The notes beneath the pieces were generated by a model. It was not told where the DNA came from. It was given only the letters and a program-made list of their open reading frames with translations, and ran no database searches. A stretch of 5,356 bases of DNA. It comes from Clostridia bacterium (GTDB taxonomy: Bacteria; Bacillota; Clostridia; Oscillospirales; Acutalibacteraceae). A program made the position numbers and the translations under genes. The DNA lies in NCBI GenBank assembly GCA_900766945.1, contig CAAFXD010000133.1, positions 1 to 5,356 of the forward strand. Direction: 5' to 3'. This document shows, one piece after another, positions 1 through 5,356 of this stretch (position 1 is the stretch's first letter; every line of letters begins with the position of its first letter).

Positions 1-190
1 ATTTTTAGGGTAGGGCGGGGTCTTGACCCCGCCGTTTTTGCCCCCTCCGACGAGGGGGCTGTCAAATGCAACGCATTTGACTGGGGGAGAGATTTTCTCC
101 GTTTCTCTCCCTCCGTCACGGCTACGCCGTGCCACCTCCCTCGTCAGAGGGAGGAATAACGGTGCGCCGAGGTCGTCGCACCCTACAAAT
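1..190. repeat. Composite palindromic intergenic element (MITE-like), non-coding
   Basis: This stretch downstream of araD holds no credible gene. It folds as one large imperfect inverted repeat with arms at about 1-92 and 104-190, and apex stem GGGAGAGA (85-92) with TCTCTCCC (104-111). Each arm holds three hairpins in the same order. The left arm has 14-21/26-33 (GGCGGGGT), 40-47/52-59 (GCCCCCTC) and 61-69/73-81 (GTCAAATGC). The right arm has 161-166/177-182 (GGTGCG), 135-142/147-154 (CCTCCCTC) and 117-122/126-131 (CACGGC). Segments between hairpins match when one arm is reverse-complemented: TAGGGT at the outer end, GTTNTT, YGACGAGGG, TGNCA and GGGAGAGA. The element resembles dispersed GC-rich intergenic repeats of gut Clostridia that I recall. 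It carries no transposase, so any mobility would need one in trans. The left edge may lie outside the window. The structure is seen directly; the element class is inference. Confidence 0.75.
14..39 (+). terminator. Hairpin plus T-tract, terminator-like on the plus strand
   Basis: GGCGGGGT (14-21) pairs with ACCCCGCC (26-33) around a CTTG loop and is followed after one G by five T (35-39). This is the form of an intrinsic terminator for plus-strand transcription entering from the left. It is also the outermost hairpin of the left arm of the composite element, so the terminator shape may be incidental. Read on the minus strand, as transcription leaving araD would read it, no U-tract follows, so it is not a canonical araD terminator. 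Confidence 0.4.
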
Positions 191-195
191 ATGAT

Positions 196-891
196 TTATT
201 TTTTCTGTCCGTAATAGGCGTTGGCGCCGTGTTTGCGCAGGTAGTGTTTATCGAGCAATTCCTGTTGCATGGGCGGCAAATCAGGGCGCATTTGCAAAGC
301 ATGCCATGCCATAAACGCCACTTCTTCCAATACTACGGCGTTATGCACGGCATTTTTAGGGTCCGTGCCCCAGCAAAACGGGCCGTGGGAATACACAAGC
401 GCCGCAGGAATATCGTTGGGGTTTTTATCCTTAAAGGTTTCTACCAAAACATTGCCCGTTTCCCACTCATAGCGTCCACCGATTTCGTCGGGCGTCATTT
501 TGCGTGTGCAGGGAATTTCGCCGTAAAAATAATCGCCGTGGGTGGTGCCGAGGGCGGGAATCCCCCGCCCTGCCTGCGCAAAGGTGGTCGCCCAGCGGGA
601 ATGGGTATGCACAATGCCCCCGATTTCGGGGAATGCATTATACAGTACCACATGGGTGTCCGTATCCGAGGAGGGATTTAAGTCGCCCTCTACTTTTTTA
701 CCTGTCTTTAAATCTACGACCACCATATCGTCGGCAGTCATAGTGTCATATTCCACGCCTGAGGGTTTTATAACCATAAGTCCTTTTTCGCGGTCCACGC
801 CCGACACATTGCCCCAAGTAAAGGTGACCAAATTGTGCTTGGGCAACAGCAAATTCGCCTCAAAAACCGCCTGTTTTAATGCTTCTAACAT
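196..891 (-). CDS. araD: L-ribulose-5-phosphate 4-epimerase
   Basis: This cytosolic metal-dependent enzyme of the class II aldolase/adducin family converts L-ribulose 5-phosphate to D-xylulose 5-phosphate, the last step of arabinose catabolism. The 231-residue product has the family's usual length and is collinear with E. coli AraD. GNVS lies near 27-30 and SSDTDTH at 74-80. HTH at 95-97 supplies two zinc ligands, and His169 in YSHGPF the third. TTHGDYFYG (116-124) contains Asp120, the catalytic acid/base in E. coli numbering. The C-terminal HGANAYYGQ (221-229) contains the active-site tyrosine contributed by the neighbouring subunit. The ATG at 891 is preceded by GAGG about 8 bases upstream, and this site overlaps the TGA stop of araA (902-904). 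The 10-base gap therefore suggests coupled translation. araD is the last gene of the operon. No clear U-rich terminator follows; the hairpin-rich element begins within a few bases of its stop. Confidence 0.95.
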   Translation of the reverse strand: MLEALKQAVFEANLLLPKHNLVTFTWGNVSGVDREKGLMVIKPSGVEYDTMTADDMVVVDLKTGKKVEGDLNPSSDTDTHVVLYNAFPEIGGIVHTHSRWATTFAQAGRGIPALGTTHGDYFYGEIPCTRKMTPDEIGGRYEWETGNVLVETFKDKNPNDIPAALVYSHGPFCWGTDPKNAVHNAVVLEEVAFMAWHALQMRPDLPPMQQELLDKHYLRKHGANAYYGQKK

Positions 892-901
892 TCTGTTTTC
901 C

Positions 902-2380
902 TCATTTCAGTTTCCACGCAAGGTCGGCTAAGAACAAATCTTTTTCCAGGCTTTCCACCGTGGTATCTTTTCCGATATGGACATACTCAATATCCATCAT
1001 TCGTGCAAAGTCTCGCATTTGCTCGGCGGTGACATCGTAACTGAGCACTGTATGGTGCGCGCCGCCTGCGGTAATCCAACATTCAAGCCCTGTTTCAAGG
1101 CTCGGCAATGCTTTCCACATCACTCTTGCCACAGGGAGATTGGGCATATCCATAATGGGTTTTACGCACTCGATATCCTGACAGATCAGGCGCAGTCTGC
1201 CGCCCATATCCACAAGGCTTACCACAATCGCACTGCCTGCTTTCCCCTCAAACACAAGTCTTGCAGGGTCTTTTTCGTTCATACCGATGCCGAGATGATG
1301 GGTTTCAATGCGGGGTTTGCCTGCCGCAAGTGTGGGGCAGACCTCCAGCATATGGGCACCGAGGCTGTATTTTTTGCCCTCAACAAGGTGATAGGTATAA
1401 TCCTCCATAAAGCCCGTGCCGCCGTTTTGCCCCTCGCTCATGGCTTTGAGTATCGCGGTCATGGCGGCGACCTTCCAGTCGCCCTCGCCGCCGTATCCAT
1501 AGCCCTCCGCCATTAAGTGCTGACTTGCAAGCCCGGGGAGCTGCTCCATACCGTACAGGTCTTGGAAGGTGTTGGAAAACGCCTTACAGCCCTCTCTGTC
1601 CATCATTTTACGGATGGCGATTTCCTCTTTCGCCTGATAGCGAATGGCGTCGATATTCTCGGTTGCAACCTCGTAATTTTCGGTATAAACCGCCATCAAT
1701 TCGTCAATTTCGGCTTCTGTGACCTTTTCCATTTCTTTCACAAGGTCGCCGACAGCCCAGGTATTGACCTGCCAGCCTAATTTAGCCTGTACCTCCACCT
1801 TATCGCCCTCGGTAACGGCAACCTCACGCATATTGTCGCCGAAGCGCATTACTTTCAGTTCACGGCTGACGGCAACGCCCACCGCCGCACGCATCCAACT
1901 GCCGAGGCGTTCACGGACGCTTTCCTCCTGCCAATGACCTGCAATCACCTTACGGGGCATACGAAGTCTTGCCGCAATAAAGCCGTGCTCACGGTCGCCG
2001 TGCGCTGCCTGATTGAGGTTCATAAAGTCCATATCAATTTCATCGTTGGGAATTTCGCGGTTGTACTGCGTGGCGAGGTGGCAATAGGGCTTTTGCAAAT
2101 CCACAAAGCCGTTAATCCACATTTTTGAGGGGCTAAATGTGTGGCACCAGGTGATGATGCCCGCGCATTTTTTGTCGTAATTCGCCTCTCTGACCACATT
2201 GGTAATCTCTTGATTGGTTTTTGCGGTGACCTTATACACGATTTTGCAGGGAAGAGCCGCGGATTTATTCAATTCGTCCGCCATTTCCTGTGCACGCTGT
2301 GCCACGGTTTCGAGTACCTCGGGACCGTACAAAAACTGACTGCCTACCACAAACCAAAATTCATAGTCTTTTAATTGCAT
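902..2380 (-). CDS. araA: L-arabinose isomerase
   Basis: This cytosolic manganese-dependent ketol isomerase converts L-arabinose to L-ribulose (and usually, as a side reaction, D-galactose to D-tagatose). Its 492 residues match the family length (about 496-500 in B. subtilis and E. coli). Near the N-terminus are FWFVVGSQFLYG (8-19) and TWCHTFSPSKMWI (77-89), both typical of AraA. The metal and catalytic set is intact: Glu299 in GEGDW, Glu326 in FMEDYTY, His343 in GAHMLEVCP and the histidine pair 442-443 in GGAHHT, spaced as in E. coli (Glu306, Glu333, His350, His450). The ATG at 2380 follows an AGGTG Shine-Dalgarno at a normal distance. That site lies inside a small inverted repeat (2383-2400). 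The stop overlaps the araD ribosome binding site. araA is the second gene of the operon, 104 bases after araB. I see no frameshift or missing key residue. Confidence 0.97.
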   Translation of the reverse strand: MQLKDYEFWFVVGSQFLYGPEVLETVAQRAQEMADELNKSAALPCKIVYKVTAKTNQEITNVVREANYDKKCAGIITWCHTFSPSKMWINGFVDLQKPYCHLATQYNREIPNDEIDMDFMNLNQAAHGDREHGFIAARLRMPRKVIAGHWQEESVRERLGSWMRAAVGVAVSRELKVMRFGDNMREVAVTEGDKVEVQAKLGWQVNTWAVGDLVKEMEKVTEAEIDELMAVYTENYEVATENIDAIRYQAKEEIAIRKMMDREGCKAFSNTFQDLYGMEQLPGLASQHLMAEGYGYGGEGDWKVAAMTAILKAMSEGQNGGTGFMEDYTYHLVEGKKYSLGAHMLEVCPTLAAGKPRIETHHLGIGMNEKDPARLVFEGKAGSAIVVSLVDMGGRLRLICQDIECVKPIMDMPNLPVARVMWKALPSLETGLECWITAGGAHHTVLSYDVTAEQMRDFARMMDIEYVHIGKDTTVESLEKDLFLADLAWKLK

Positions 2381-2382
2381 AT

Positions 2383-2400
2383 TTTACACCTCGTTGTAAA
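2383..2400 (-). promoter_or_regulatory. Small hairpin around the araA ribosome binding site
   Basis: In mRNA sense the sequence is TTTACA, six bases ACGAGG, then TGTAAA, ending two bases before the araA ATG. The 6-bp inverted repeat is perfect and displays most of the Shine-Dalgarno (GAGG) in its loop. The AU-rich stem would be weak. It could tune initiation on araA, which sits far from the araB stop and so cannot rely on coupling, or it may be chance. The pairing is directly visible; the function is inference. Confidence 0.35.
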
Positions 2401-2475
2401 TTGCGATTCTTCGCTACGCTCAGAATGACATAGTGAGTTGTTCTGTTGCGATTCTTCGCTACGCGCAGAATGACA
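2401..2475. repeat. Two direct copies of a 30-bp dispersed-type repeat inside the ara operon
   Basis: Copies at 2401-2430 and 2446-2475 begin TTGCGATTCTTCGCTACG and end CAGAATGACA. They differ at one base (T at 2420, G at 2465) and are separated by 15 bases. Each copy is itself partly palindromic, with ATTCT paired to AGAAT and an inner CGC/GCG in the second copy. On the minus strand they read GTCATTCTGAGCG and AGCGAAGAATC, a motif I recall as a widely dispersed intergenic repeat in many bacterial genomes. They fill most of the 104-base araB-araA spacer and must be transcribed if araB and araA share one mRNA. They are not a CRISPR: only two units and a 15-base spacer. Confidence 0.85.
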
Positions 2476-2484
2476 AAGTAATTT

Positions 2485-4083
2485 TTATATATTTTCCACG
2501 GCGGCTTGTTCGACGGCAAGCCCCGCTTTGTATCTTGTCATATACTGATTAAACCCGTCCACATCGGTTTTGTCGGACTTAACGGTTGTACCCTTGTTTT
2601 CGCCGAAAACTTTATTATCAAGGTACGCTTCCAGCGTTTCGCCGTCTGATTTATTACGCATATAGGCGGCAAGAAGCGCAATACCCCACGCGCCGCCCTC
2701 GCCTGCGGTTTCCATGACGGAAACAGGGACATTCAAAGCACCCGCCATCAGTTTTTGCCCCACAAGCGGTGTTTTAAACAATCCGCCGTGACCCAAAAGG
2801 CGGTTCAGGGTAATATTTTCCTTTTGGAAAAGAATATCCATACCCAAACGGAGCGTTGCCATTGCGGAAAAAATCTGATTGCGCATAAAATTTGCCAGGG
2901 TGAAGTTTGCATCGGGCAGTCTTACAAACAGCGGTCTGCCCTCGGCTGTATCGGTCACGGGCTCGCCTGAATAATAGTTAAATCCGACCAAGCCGCCGCA
3001 ATCCGCATCGCCTTTTAAGGCTAAATCATACAGCATATCGTAAAGTACGGGTTTCGGGAGTTCTGTTCCCGCATTTTTAAGCACTTCGGAGAATAACCGC
3101 ACCCACGCATCAAGGTCGGAAGTGCAGGTATTGCAATGCACCATAGCGACAGGCGCGCCTGTGGGCGTTGCCACCATATCAATTTCCGTGTAAAGGTCGG
3201 AAAGCGGTTTGTCGAGCACCGCCATCAAGAAAATAGAAGTTCCCGCCGAAACATTGCCCGTTAAGGGTGCAACGCTGTTTGTTGCCACCATTCCCGTGCC
3301 CGCGTCGCCCTCGGGCGGACAAAGAGGAATCCCGCTTATAAGATCACCTGTGGGGTCTAAAAGAAGTGCGCCCTGTTCGGTAAGCGTGCCCGCCGTTTCG
3401 CCCGCAAGCAAAATTTTTGGGAGAATATCCAGGAGTTTCCACGGATAATTCCGATTTTCAATCAAGCGGTCAAAATCGGACACCATTTTTTCGTCATAGC
3501 AGTTTTTACAGCTGTCCACAGGGAACATACCCGCCGCTTCGCCGATACCAATGACCTTTTCACCCGTCAGGCGCCAATGGACATAGCCTTCAAGCGTGGT
3601 GAGAAACGCAATATCTTTTACATGGCTTTCGCCGTTTAAAATGGCCTGATACAAATGGGCGATACTCCAACGCTGTGGAATATTAAAGTTGAAAAGTTCT
3701 GTCAGCTCTGCCGCCGCTTTTTCAGTAATGGTATTGCGCCAAGTGCGAAATTCCGCAAGTTGGTTTCCATCCTTATCAAAAGGCAGATAGCCGTGCATCA
3801 TGGCAGAAATGCCGATACTGCCGATTTTCTTTAAAGGGATACCGTATTTCTCCTGCACCGCTTGCTTGACTGCGCCGTACGCCCCGCGCAAGCCTTCCCA
3901 TACAAGGGAAAGCGGATACGTCCAAACCCCGTCGGACAGCGTGTTTTCCCAATCAAAGCTCCCCTGTGCAAGAACCTTACAATCTGCGCCGATTAACACC
4001 GCTTTGATGCGTGTAGAGCCGAACTCCACGCCAAGTGCGGTTTCGCCGTTTTGAATGGCGGTACATATGGTTTGTCTGTCCAA
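2485..4083 (-). CDS. araB: FGGY-family ribulokinase (AraB-type)
   Basis: This predicted cytosolic kinase would phosphorylate L-ribulose with ATP to L-ribulose 5-phosphate. The 532-residue product shows the two-lobed FGGY fold. An N-terminal phosphate loop LGVEFGSTRIKAVLI spans 17-31, and ISAMMHGYLPFD (92-103) and RTWRNT (113-118) are in the sugar-binding region. EGDAGTGM (258-265) carries the likely catalytic base Asp260. The ATPase motifs GHGGLF (431-436) and GEGGAWGIALLAAY (461-474) form the adenine/phosphate side. It is shorter than classical E. coli and B. subtilis AraB (about 560 residues) and looks like the alternative AraB type I recall from Bacteroidetes and Clostridia. The start is TTG at 4083: GGAGG (4091-4095) lies 7 bases upstream, and the first in-frame ATG is about residue 95. 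It is the first gene of the operon. L-ribulose specificity rests mostly on the araA and araD neighbours; another pentulose is possible by sequence alone. Confidence 0.88.
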   Translation of the reverse strand: MDRQTICTAIQNGETALGVEFGSTRIKAVLIGADCKVLAQGSFDWENTLSDGVWTYPLSLVWEGLRGAYGAVKQAVQEKYGIPLKKIGSIGISAMMHGYLPFDKDGNQLAEFRTWRNTITEKAAAELTELFNFNIPQRWSIAHLYQAILNGESHVKDIAFLTTLEGYVHWRLTGEKVIGIGEAAGMFPVDSCKNCYDEKMVSDFDRLIENRNYPWKLLDILPKILLAGETAGTLTEQGALLLDPTGDLISGIPLCPPEGDAGTGMVATNSVAPLTGNVSAGTSIFLMAVLDKPLSDLYTEIDMVATPTGAPVAMVHCNTCTSDLDAWVRLFSEVLKNAGTELPKPVLYDMLYDLALKGDADCGGLVGFNYYSGEPVTDTAEGRPLFVRLPDANFTLANFMRNQIFSAMATLRLGMDILFQKENITLNRLLGHGGLFKTPLVGQKLMAGALNVPVSVMETAGEGGAWGIALLAAYMRNKSDGETLEAYLDNKVFGENKGTTVKSDKTDVDGFNQYMTRYKAGLAVEQAAVENI

Positions 4084-4098
4084 AAAAGCACCTCCGAA

Positions 4099-4111
4099 AT
4101 ATAGAATATAT
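4099..4111. promoter_or_regulatory. 13-bp AT-rich palindrome in the araB leader
   Basis: ATATA, GAA, TATAT forms a perfect 5-bp inverted repeat between the predicted araB transcription start (about 4112) and its ribosome binding site (4091-4095). A repressor bound here would block araB transcription, so it is a candidate operator. It is short and low in complexity, so chance is a real alternative. Confidence 0.2.
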
Positions 4112-4147
4112 CAATGTAATCATAGCGTAGTTTCGCGGCTTTTGCAA
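4112..4147 (-). promoter_or_regulatory. Sigma-A type promoter of the araBAD operon
   Basis: On the minus strand, TTGCAA (-35, 4142-4147) is followed by exactly 17 bases and TATGAT (-10, 4119-4124). The predicted start is near 4112, giving a leader of about 29 bases to the TTG of araB. The leader is too short for a riboswitch or attenuator, so control should act on initiation. Boxes and spacing are seen directly; the start site is inferred from spacing. Confidence 0.8.
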
Positions 4148-4189
4148 TGTTTTTTTGCGGTTTACGGTGATTTTTGAAATGTGCGGTTT
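4134..4189. promoter_or_regulatory. Repeated GCGG motifs between the divergent promoters
   Basis: TGCGGTTT occurs at 4156-4163 and again at 4182-4189 in the same orientation, 26 bases apart. A looser copy, CGCGGCTT, lies at 4134-4141 within the araB promoter spacer. The two exact copies lie between the -35 boxes of the divergent promoters, where an activator or repressor could act on both. No regulator family is indicated, and TetR proteins usually bind palindromes rather than direct repeats. Confidence 0.25.
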
Positions 4190-4196
4190 GTTTTGC

Positions 4197-4232
4197 TTTA
4201 CAAGCGTTTTTGTTCATGCTATACTGATACCA
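4197..4232 (+). promoter_or_regulatory. Strong sigma-A promoter of the TetR regulator gene
   Basis: TTTACA (-35, 4197-4202), 17 bases, then TATACT (-10, 4220-4225), with TG at 4217-4218 forming an extended -10. The predicted start is near 4232, leaving about 28 bases to the TTG start at 4260. A short palindrome GCTT-TAC-AAGC (4195-4205) covers the -35 box and could be an autoregulatory site, although it is only 4 bp per half. Confidence 0.8.
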
Positions 4233-4241
4233 CCGAAGGAC

Positions 4242-4251
4242 AAGGAGGGGG
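4242..4251 (+). promoter_or_regulatory. Ribosome binding site that fixes the TTG start of the TetR gene
   Basis: AAGGAGGGGG ends 8 bases before TTG at 4260 (11 bases from the AGGAGG core). It is the only strong Shine-Dalgarno in the region and lies downstream of the predicted transcription start. It therefore supports TTG 4260 over ATG 4155, which lies upstream of the promoter and could not be on this transcript. Confidence 0.75.
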
Positions 4252-4259
4252 CTTTTTCT

Positions 4260-4886
4260 TTGAAACAGGCGCAAAAAACACTAATCAGCAAAGAAAAAAT
4301 TATTACAACCGCCATCGCGGAATTCAGCACATACGGCTACGCCGCCGCTTCCATCAACCGCATTTGCCAAAACGGGGGCATTTCCAAAGGCAAGCTGTAT
4401 CACCATTTTGACGGCAAAGCGGAAATTTATATGAACGCGGTTGCCTACTGCTATCAAGCCTTTTCAGCACATATGCACGGGTTCACCATTGACAAAGGCG
4501 CGGATTTTGAACAGAATTTGGTCTCGCTGTATCAGTTGTTTCGGCGCTTTTGGGAGCAAAACCCCGAAATGTTGAATTTGTTTGTGGAATCCCGCACCCT
4601 GCCGCCGCCCGAGCTTCGGGAAGAATTGATGCGGGTACGCACGCAGTTTTTTAACGATGCGGTAAAAGAAAAACTGCGCGAAATTGTGCTGTTTCACTTC
4701 CCAAAGGACGAAGCAAAGCAACGGGTACTCGTTGCGCTGTTCTTTACGGCGATTGATTACATCACCACAAGCATCGGCACGCCGGAAATTCATCCGCAAG
4801 CCGATTTAACAGGCTATATCGACGCGCAAAACGAATTGTTTCAAACGGCAATTCACATTTTCTTATACGGTTGTTTAAACGGATAA
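4260..4886 (+). CDS. TetR/AcrR-family transcriptional regulator, divergent from araBAD
   Basis: This is a one-component DNA-binding regulator of 208 residues from the TTG start, a typical TetR length. The N-terminal domain (about 7-55) has the family pattern: KEKIITTAIAEFSTYGYAAA, then the helix-turn-helix SINRICQNGGISKGKLYHHF (31-50), with Gly40/Ser42 and the Tyr-His-His-Phe recognition end, followed by KAEIYM. The remainder (about 60-205) is a divergent, mostly helical ligand and dimerisation domain in which no ligand can be read. It is transcribed away from araB; the starts of the two genes are 177 bases apart and each has its own promoter. This arrangement often means autoregulation and control of the divergent operon, here perhaps in response to an arabinose-related molecule, but that is inference. 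It could equally be an unrelated regulator, for example of an efflux system elsewhere. A start at ATG 4155 would add 35 residues with no TetR character. Confidence 0.9.
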   Translation: MKQAQKTLISKEKIITTAIAEFSTYGYAAASINRICQNGGISKGKLYHHFDGKAEIYMNAVAYCYQAFSAHMHGFTIDKGADFEQNLVSLYQLFRRFWEQNPEMLNLFVESRTLPPPELREELMRVRTQFFNDAVKEKLREIVLFHFPKDEAKQRVLVALFFTAIDYITTSIGTPEIHPQADLTGYIDAQNELFQTAIHIFLYGCLNG

Positions 4887-4904
4887 AGCATATAAATAAC
4901 AGTG

Positions 4905-4939
4905 CACCCCGTCAAGGTTGTCTTGACGGGGTGTTTTTT
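4905..4939 (+). terminator. Intrinsic terminator between convergent genes
   Basis: CACCCCGTCAAG (4905-4916) pairs perfectly with CTTGACGGGGTG (4922-4933) around a GTTGT loop and is followed by six T (4934-4939). It is a strong terminator for the TetR gene, which ends 18 bases upstream. Its T-tract overlaps the stop codon of the convergent gene. On the minus strand the hairpin is followed only by a weak T-rich stretch, so termination may also work in that direction, less efficiently. Confidence 0.92.
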
Positions 4940-5356
4940 ATGCTTTGGCAATCGCCTGTAATTTTTCGTTCGTTTCGGCTTCCAAGCCCTCGGGGAGTTT
5001 ATCGCCCGCCGCGCACAGCAGTTGATGCACCGTGAGGCCGCCGAAGATGGACAGCATCCCCTCGCCTAAGGGCATACCGAGTTTTTCGGACAGCATTTGC
5101 AGAAGTTCCGAAAGTACGGCTTTACAAGCGTCGTTGTTGAGCAAGTCTGAAATATCGTCATACACCGAATATGCACCATCGTTTGCCGGCAGTATTTTCT
5201 CCTCTGCGGGAACATCGGCACCCGGACGCGGGATTTGCTGTAACACGGCGTTGACCACAGGCAACAGGCTCTGCGGTACGCGCGCGCCCGCCATGGAGAA
5301 CACCTTTTCCACCGTGAAGTTTTTAATCATCGAGAGCATGCCTTTGCCGATGCTCA
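4938..5356 (-). CDS. C-terminal part of an unidentified protein with tandem 40-residue repeats
   Basis: The frame stays open to the window edge, so this is the 3' end of a longer gene; the in-frame ATG at 5339 lacks a ribosome binding site and is probably internal. About 139 residues are visible. Two gap-free 40-residue repeats occur at 5232-5351 and 4950-5069. They share G.GMLS, then TV, AG, P, L, N and L/Q/I positions, 15 of 40 identical. Before the second repeat lies a segment with DISDLLNNDACKAVLSELL. This layout (a DLL..D..KAVL helix, then GML...LTV..L....G.KLP) recalls the tail modules I associate with C-termini of clostridial glycoside hydrolases and esterases, for example GH3-like enzymes. 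That would suit an arabinose locus, but no catalytic domain is in view. No signal peptide or membrane segment can be judged from this fragment. It converges on the TetR gene. Confidence 0.7.
   Translation of the reverse strand, partial: SIGKGMLSMIKNFTVEKVFSMAGARVPQSLLPVVNAVLQQIPRPGADVPAEEKILPANDGAYSVYDDISDLLNNDACKAVLSELLQMLSEKLGMPLGEGMLSIFGGLTVHQLLCAAGDKLPEGLEAETNEKLQAIAKA

Noticed and set aside
83..113. Apex stem of the composite element as the araD terminator
   Set aside because: On the minus strand it is not followed by a U-tract, so it does not meet the form of an intrinsic terminator.
23..214. 63-residue open frame on the plus strand
   Set aside because: It lies across the hairpin-rich repeat, has no ribosome binding site and low-complexity composition, and overlaps the end of araD.
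977..1516. Open frames antisense to araA (and similar ones antisense to araD and araB)
   Set aside because: They are shadows of well-supported genes, with no ribosome binding sites and no recognisable protein features.
2401..2475. Possible CRISPR-like repeat pair
   Set aside because: There are only two units with a 15-base spacer, and the unit is a known style of dispersed intergenic repeat; no cas gene is present.
4084..4112. Riboswitch or attenuator in the araB leader
   Set aside because: The predicted leader is only about 29 bases and contains no terminator hairpin.
4189..4202. Possible catabolite-response (CcpA) site, TGTTTTGCTTTACA
   Set aside because: The ends fit the consensus, but the central CG is inverted and another conserved position fails, so the match is too weak to claim.
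4155..4259. N-terminal extension of the TetR gene from ATG 4155
   Set aside because: The ATG precedes the strong promoter at 4197-4225, has no ribosome binding site, and the extra residues do not fit the TetR N-terminus; TTG 4260 follows AAGGAGGGGG.

Overview
The window looks like chromosomal DNA of a Gram-positive bacterium of the Clostridia, probably a gut-type species. This is inferred from strong AGGAGG-type ribosome binding sites, TTG start codons, compact sigma-A promoters, moderate GC content, the type of the ara proteins and the style of the intergenic repeats. No phage, plasmid or transposase gene is visible, and there is no tRNA, rRNA or CRISPR array.

The core (196-4083, minus strand) is an L-arabinose catabolic operon transcribed in the order araB (FGGY ribulokinase), araA (L-arabinose isomerase), araD (L-ribulose-5-phosphate 4-epimerase). 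AraA converts L-arabinose to L-ribulose, AraB phosphorylates it, and AraD epimerises L-ribulose 5-phosphate to D-xylulose 5-phosphate for the pentose phosphate or phosphoketolase pathway. A clear promoter (TTGCAA, 17 nt, TATGAT) lies about 29 bases ahead of araB. araA and araD are tightly coupled, with a 10-base gap in which the araA stop overlaps the araD Shine-Dalgarno. A 104-base spacer separates araB from araA; it carries two near-identical 30-bp repeats and a small hairpin around the araA ribosome binding site.

Divergent from araB is a TetR-family regulator gene (4260-4886, plus strand). It has its own strong promoter (TTTACA, 17 nt, TATACT with an extended -10 TG) and a TTG start; the promoter position excludes the upstream ATG at 4155. 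A TetR protein next to an ara operon is unusual, because known arabinose regulators are AraC-type or AraR-type (GntR/LacI). Control of the operon by this protein is inferred only from the divergent arrangement. A strong hairpin terminator (4905-4939) separates it from a convergent, incomplete gene (4938 to the window edge). The visible C-terminal part of that gene consists of two 40-residue repeats, like the tail modules I recall from clostridial carbohydrate-active enzymes.

Downstream of araD, bases 1-190 are non-coding and form one large imperfect palindrome. Each arm carries three corresponding small hairpins whose stems differ in sequence but stay paired. This MITE-like composite element and the TetR/ara arrangement are the main points of interest; the rest is a conventional sugar-utilisation locus.
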